This document shows, in pieces, positions 60,920 through 64,000 of a stretch of DNA of 64,000 bases; position 1 is the first letter of the stretch, and every line of letters starts with the position of its first letter. The notes beneath the pieces were generated by a model that was given only the letters and a program-made list of their open reading frames with translations, ran no database searches and was not told the DNA's origin. The DNA is from Artemia franciscana (lineage: Eukaryota; Arthropoda; Branchiopoda; Anostraca; Artemiidae), in the NCBI RefSeq assembly GCF_032884065.1, contig NC_088873.1, positions 3,863,604 through 3,927,603 of the forward strand. Direction: 5' to 3'. A program made the translations under genes and the position numbers.

Positions 60920-62075
60920 AACTAGAAACTAAAACCCAAGTATATTAAATACTAAAAAATTATTTAAAAAATCAGATGTGTTTTAAACGTGGAAAACTAA
61001 AAACCAAGTCTAATAAATACTCAAATATTATTAATAAAATCAGATGTATTTAAACGTGAATGTCCTTATTTCTGTAAACTAAAACCAAAGTTTATTAAAT
61101 ACTCAAATATTATTAATAAAATCAGATGTACTTTAAACGTGGATGTTCTTACTTCTGAAAACTAAAAACCAAGTTTATTAAATGCTCAAATATTATTAAT
61201 AAAATCAGATGTATTCTAAACGTGGTTGTTCTTGTTTCTGAAAACTGAAACCCAAGTCTATTAAATACTCAAATATTACTAATAAAATAAATTTTGGTTT
61301 AAAAGCAGATATTCATATTTCCGAAAATTAGAACCCAAGTCTACTAAATACTCAATTATTATTAATAAAATCATATGTATTTTAAACGTGAATGTTGATA
61401 TTTCTGAAAAGTAAAACCCAAGTTTATCAAATATCCAAATATTATTAATAAATCAGATGTATTTTAACTAGGATGTTCTTATTTGTGGAAACCGAAACCC
61501 AAGTTCATTAAATATAAAAATATTATTAATAAAATAAAATGTATTTTAAATATGGATTTTCTTATTTCTGAAAACTAAAACCCTAATCTATTAAATACTT
61601 GAATAATATTAATAAAATCAGATGTATTTTAAACGTGTATGCTCTTGCTTCTGAGAACTAAAACTCAAGTCTATTAAATGCTCAAATATTATCAATAAAA
61701 TTAGATGCATTTTAAATGAGGGTAGTCTTATTTCTGAAAACTAAAACCCTAATTTATTAAATGCTTAAATATTACTAATAAAATCAGATGAATTTTAAAC
61801 GTGGATGTCCTTACTTCTGAAAACTAAAACTCAATTTTATTGAATATTATTAATAAAATAATAAAATCAGATTTAGGCTAAACGTATATATCTGGATTTC
61901 TAAAATCTAAAACCAAAGTTTATTAAATACCTATATATTTTTAATAAAATAAGATGTCTTTTAAATGTGGGTTTTCTTATTTCTGAAAACTAAAGCCCAA
62001 GCTTACTAAATAATCAAAAATTATTAATAAAATCAGATGTGTTTTTTAACGTGGATTTTCTTATTTCTAATTGCA
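60920..62075 (+). repeat. 83-bp tandem array, about 14 units
   Basis: Unit landmarks: AAAACTAAAACCCAAGTTTA, TTAAATACTCAAATATTA, TTAATAAAATCAGATGTATT, TTAAACGTGGATG, TTCTTATTTCTG. Starts fall near 60925, 61000, 61078, 61160, 61243, 61327, 61411, 61494, 61578, 61661, 61744, 61823, 61907 and 61990. Confidence 0.92.
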
Positions 62076-62221
62076 GGGACGCTTAGTTAAACCAAGCGAA
62101 CCTAGCATAAAAAACAGTTAACATAATGTAACCTAGGTAAAAAATTATGTTTACTGTGGGTACCTGGGTGCGGCAGGTTGGCTGCGGGAACCCTGGGTGT
62201 GGCAAAATGGTAGCATTTCGG
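62076..62221. other. Central spacer of the foldback element
   Basis: GC-richer unique sequence (GGTACCTGGGTGCGGCAGG, GGGAACCCTGGGTGTGGC) between the two opposed arrays. It is the only non-repeated part of the element and has no ORF of note. Confidence 0.7.
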
Positions 62222-62745
62222 GTAGTAAAAAACACATCTTATATTATTAATAATATTTGAGTATTTAATAAACATCGGTTTATATAAAAAAATATGAACA
62301 CACACGGTTGAAATACATCTAATTTTATGAATAATAGATGATTATTTAATAAACATGGGTTTTAGTTTCAGAATTAAGAACATCCATGTTTAAAATAAAT
62401 CTGATTCTTTTAATAACTTCTGAGTATTTAATAAACGTGGGTTTTAGTTTTCAGAAATAAGAACATCCACGTTTAAAATACGTATGATTTTATTATAATG
62501 TTTGAGTATTTAATAAACTTGGATTTTTGTTTTCAGAAATAAAGACATTTTCGTTTAAAATACATCTGATTTTATTAATAATATTTGAGTATCTAATAAA
62601 CTTCGGTTTTAGTTTTCAGAAGTAAGAACACCCATAGTTAAAATTTATCTGATTTTATTTATAATTTTTGACTATTTAATAACTTGGGTTTTAGTTTTAA
62701 GAAATAAGAACATCCTCATTTAAGAGAAAATCTAAGTCCAAATAA
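62222..62745 (-). repeat. 83-bp tandem array in inverse orientation, about 6 units
   Basis: Complementary landmarks TTTTAGTTTTCAGAAATAAG, AACATCCACGTTTAAAATAC and TTGAGTATTTAATAAACTTG recur about six times. The array is less than half as long as the opposed one. Confidence 0.9.
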
Positions 62746-62764
62746 AAGTCCAAATAAATTCCAA

Positions 62765-63762
62765 AGTAATCAGTTTTGATAATCAATAATCAATAGCCAA
62801 TAATCGACTACAAAAATCGATAATCAACAATCATTGTCAATAATCGATAATCAATATCCAATAATCAATAATCAGTGCTCAGGACCATTACATTACGAAA
62901 AAATACCTGGCTGCTTGTAGTCATTACAATTTTTGAGATGAAAAAAAGTTTCATTAACCACCAGAAGACTATATCTGGCCAGCAAGCATCTTAAATCATT
63001 GTTTTCTGCATACTCTCGGATTGATGCCAAAAAAAGGTGCCCGAAAACAAATCAGTGATTGCATTTACCATATATCCAAATGAGAAATCGATTGCGCTAA
63101 TAGCTTGTTACGATGTAGTGACAATTGAAATCAGTTGGCTAGCATCCCATAAACAATACATTGATTGCTTAGAACGTATTTCTATGAATATAATATAATC
63201 AATGACTTGTTGGCTCAGTCGAGTAACGTGTCGTTCTTTTATCTCAGGAAATAATATGTCTCACGTTCGATTCACGCATCAGACATAAATTTCATAACAT
63301 CGTTCGAAAACTGCTTAGAAACTAAAAAATGTTCTTGGCTCAGTTGTTATCTCAAAGGACCAGATGTGGGGCTGTCACATAACATGAATGGTTACGCAAT
63401 ACCAGATACCGCATTATTATTAAAGTTATCAGAAAACTGCCAAGAAATTATCGGAAGTCGGATGTGGGCCCGATTATTTTTGTTGTATTGTTTCACCAAC
63501 AACATAAATGCATATGCAATATCAGATAATGCATCACTTGATATTCTCGGAAATATGCCAAGAAATTCTCGGAAATTATGATTTGGGCCCGCTTGTATTC
63601 GATGTATTGTTTCACCAACAACAAGAATGATTGTGCCATACTAGATACAGAATCATTCTTGAAATTCGCAAAATTCATGGAAATTGGTTTATATATTCTT
63701 GTAATGATGTCAAAAAATGTGTTAGCAACTCCAATAGTACACCGGAAAATGGGTGAACTTGA
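62765..63762. repeat. Right inverted arm of the foldback element
   Basis: Inverse of 59823-60870. Its outer part has units starting GATGTGGG, GATGTGGGCCCG and GATTTGGGCCCG at about 63362, 63461 and 63580 (99 and 119 bp apart), each with TATTGTTTCACCAACAACA or similar. The matching frames (YCFTNNINAYAISDNAS type) follow from the repeat and are not evidence of protein. Confidence 0.88.
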
Positions 63763-64000
63763 CCTATTTTTTCTTGGGTTAGGACGGTTGAGATGTTGCA
63801 CTTTTGGATAAAAGTCTAAAAGCTTAGAGTAGTGCGTATATTTAGAGATATTTTCCTCGGGGAAAAAATTCCCTGACCATTTAAAATCAAGCGTACGCTT
63901 GAAACCGCAGCAAGGGCGCCATATTAAAATGTACGGAGGGGAAAAAAATTTTCCCTCCTGTGACATAGCGGATTTGCCTCTGCTTTCGCAATGCGAAGAC

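Larger units (their letters stand above)
59823..63762. mobile_element. 4-kb foldback element with about 1-kb inverted arms and AT-rich tandem arrays
   Basis: The left arm (59823-60870) and right arm (62765-63762) are inverted copies over their whole length. Matching points: GGTGTACTATTGGAGTTGTT (59850) against AACTCCAATAGTACACCGG (63727); CTAGCCAACTGATTTTAATT (60445) against AATTGAAATCAGTTGGCTAG (63125); GACTACAAGCGGCCAGACA (60664) against TGGCTGCTTGTAGTCAT (62908). Outside these points similarity stops, which sets the ends. The arms carry tandem subrepeats of about 100-120 bp at their outer part. Inside lie two oppositely oriented arrays of an 83-bp unit and a 145-bp spacer. It encodes no recognisable transposase. 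Long inverted arms with internal tandem repeats resemble Drosophila Foldback elements in layout only. Confidence 0.85.

Noticed and set aside
63366..63811. Repeated peptide (YCFTNNxNxYAIxDNAS) as a possible repeat protein
   Set aside because: Follows from the 119-bp subrepeats in the foldback arms; frames are broken and both arms code in opposite directions.

Overview
This is a AT-rich eukaryotic (metazoan) window almost completely built from repeats and decayed mobile elements. There is no operon structure, no ribosome binding sites and no functional rRNA or tRNA gene. Introns, (TA)n/(TTA)n/(TC)n microsatellites, non-LTR retrotransposons, Penelope-like elements, a Helitron, a mariner, MITEs and a tRNA-derived SINE all point to an invertebrate, most likely an arthropod. 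My impression from the repeat content is a branchiopod crustacean such as Artemia, but nothing here proves the species.

Only one stretch looks like a host protein-coding exon: 55203-55751 (+), with a good polypyrimidine-tract acceptor, an ATG nine bases inside the exon, about 180 codons of non-repetitive protein and a donor site. Its other exons are not recognisable in the window.

Layout: 1-1.8 kb plain AT-rich DNA; 1.8-3.8 kb a truncated LINE flanked and interrupted by microsatellites; 6.1-7.3 kb (minus) a decayed gene with 23-residue repeats; 7.36-8.57 kb a Penelope-like element (RT plus GIY-YIG); 10.1 kb a MITE; 11.0-12.6 kb a minus-strand copy of repeat family A; 14.6-15.7 kb a LINE C-terminus and a second 23-residue-repeat relic; 15.7-20.6 kb two head-to-head copies of family C, one split by a family A element; 21.6-24.3 kb two more family A copies, one holding a hAT-type MITE with an intact 8-bp target duplication; 28 kb a mariner relic; 29-33 kb short repeats and family A fragments; 33.2-36.8 kb a full family C element inside tandem family A hairpin units; 40.6-44.2 kb further A and C copies; 45.6-46.5 kb a Helitron with exact ends; 47 kb a SINE; 48.2-48.9 kb a tandem repeat; 50.4-51.8 kb a second Penelope-like element with a hammerhead-like motif; 53.1 kb a MITE; 55.2 kb the host exon; 56.7-58.5 kb a family A copy split by a LINE; 59.8-63.8 kb a 4-kb foldback element with AT-rich tandem arrays.

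Two repeat families defined here explain much of the window. Family A begins with TCAAA followed by the palindrome CAGTTCGTGGTAACGAACTG and ends, 1.5-1.9 kb later, in a near-perfect 250-270 bp hairpin. Family C is a 1-2.5 kb element (longer with nested insertions) carrying a variable number of about 288-bp tandem units between a left end containing TATGGCACTTG and a right end containing CAAGTGCCATA. They nest in each other, which gives clean boundaries. Names A to E are local labels for this window only.
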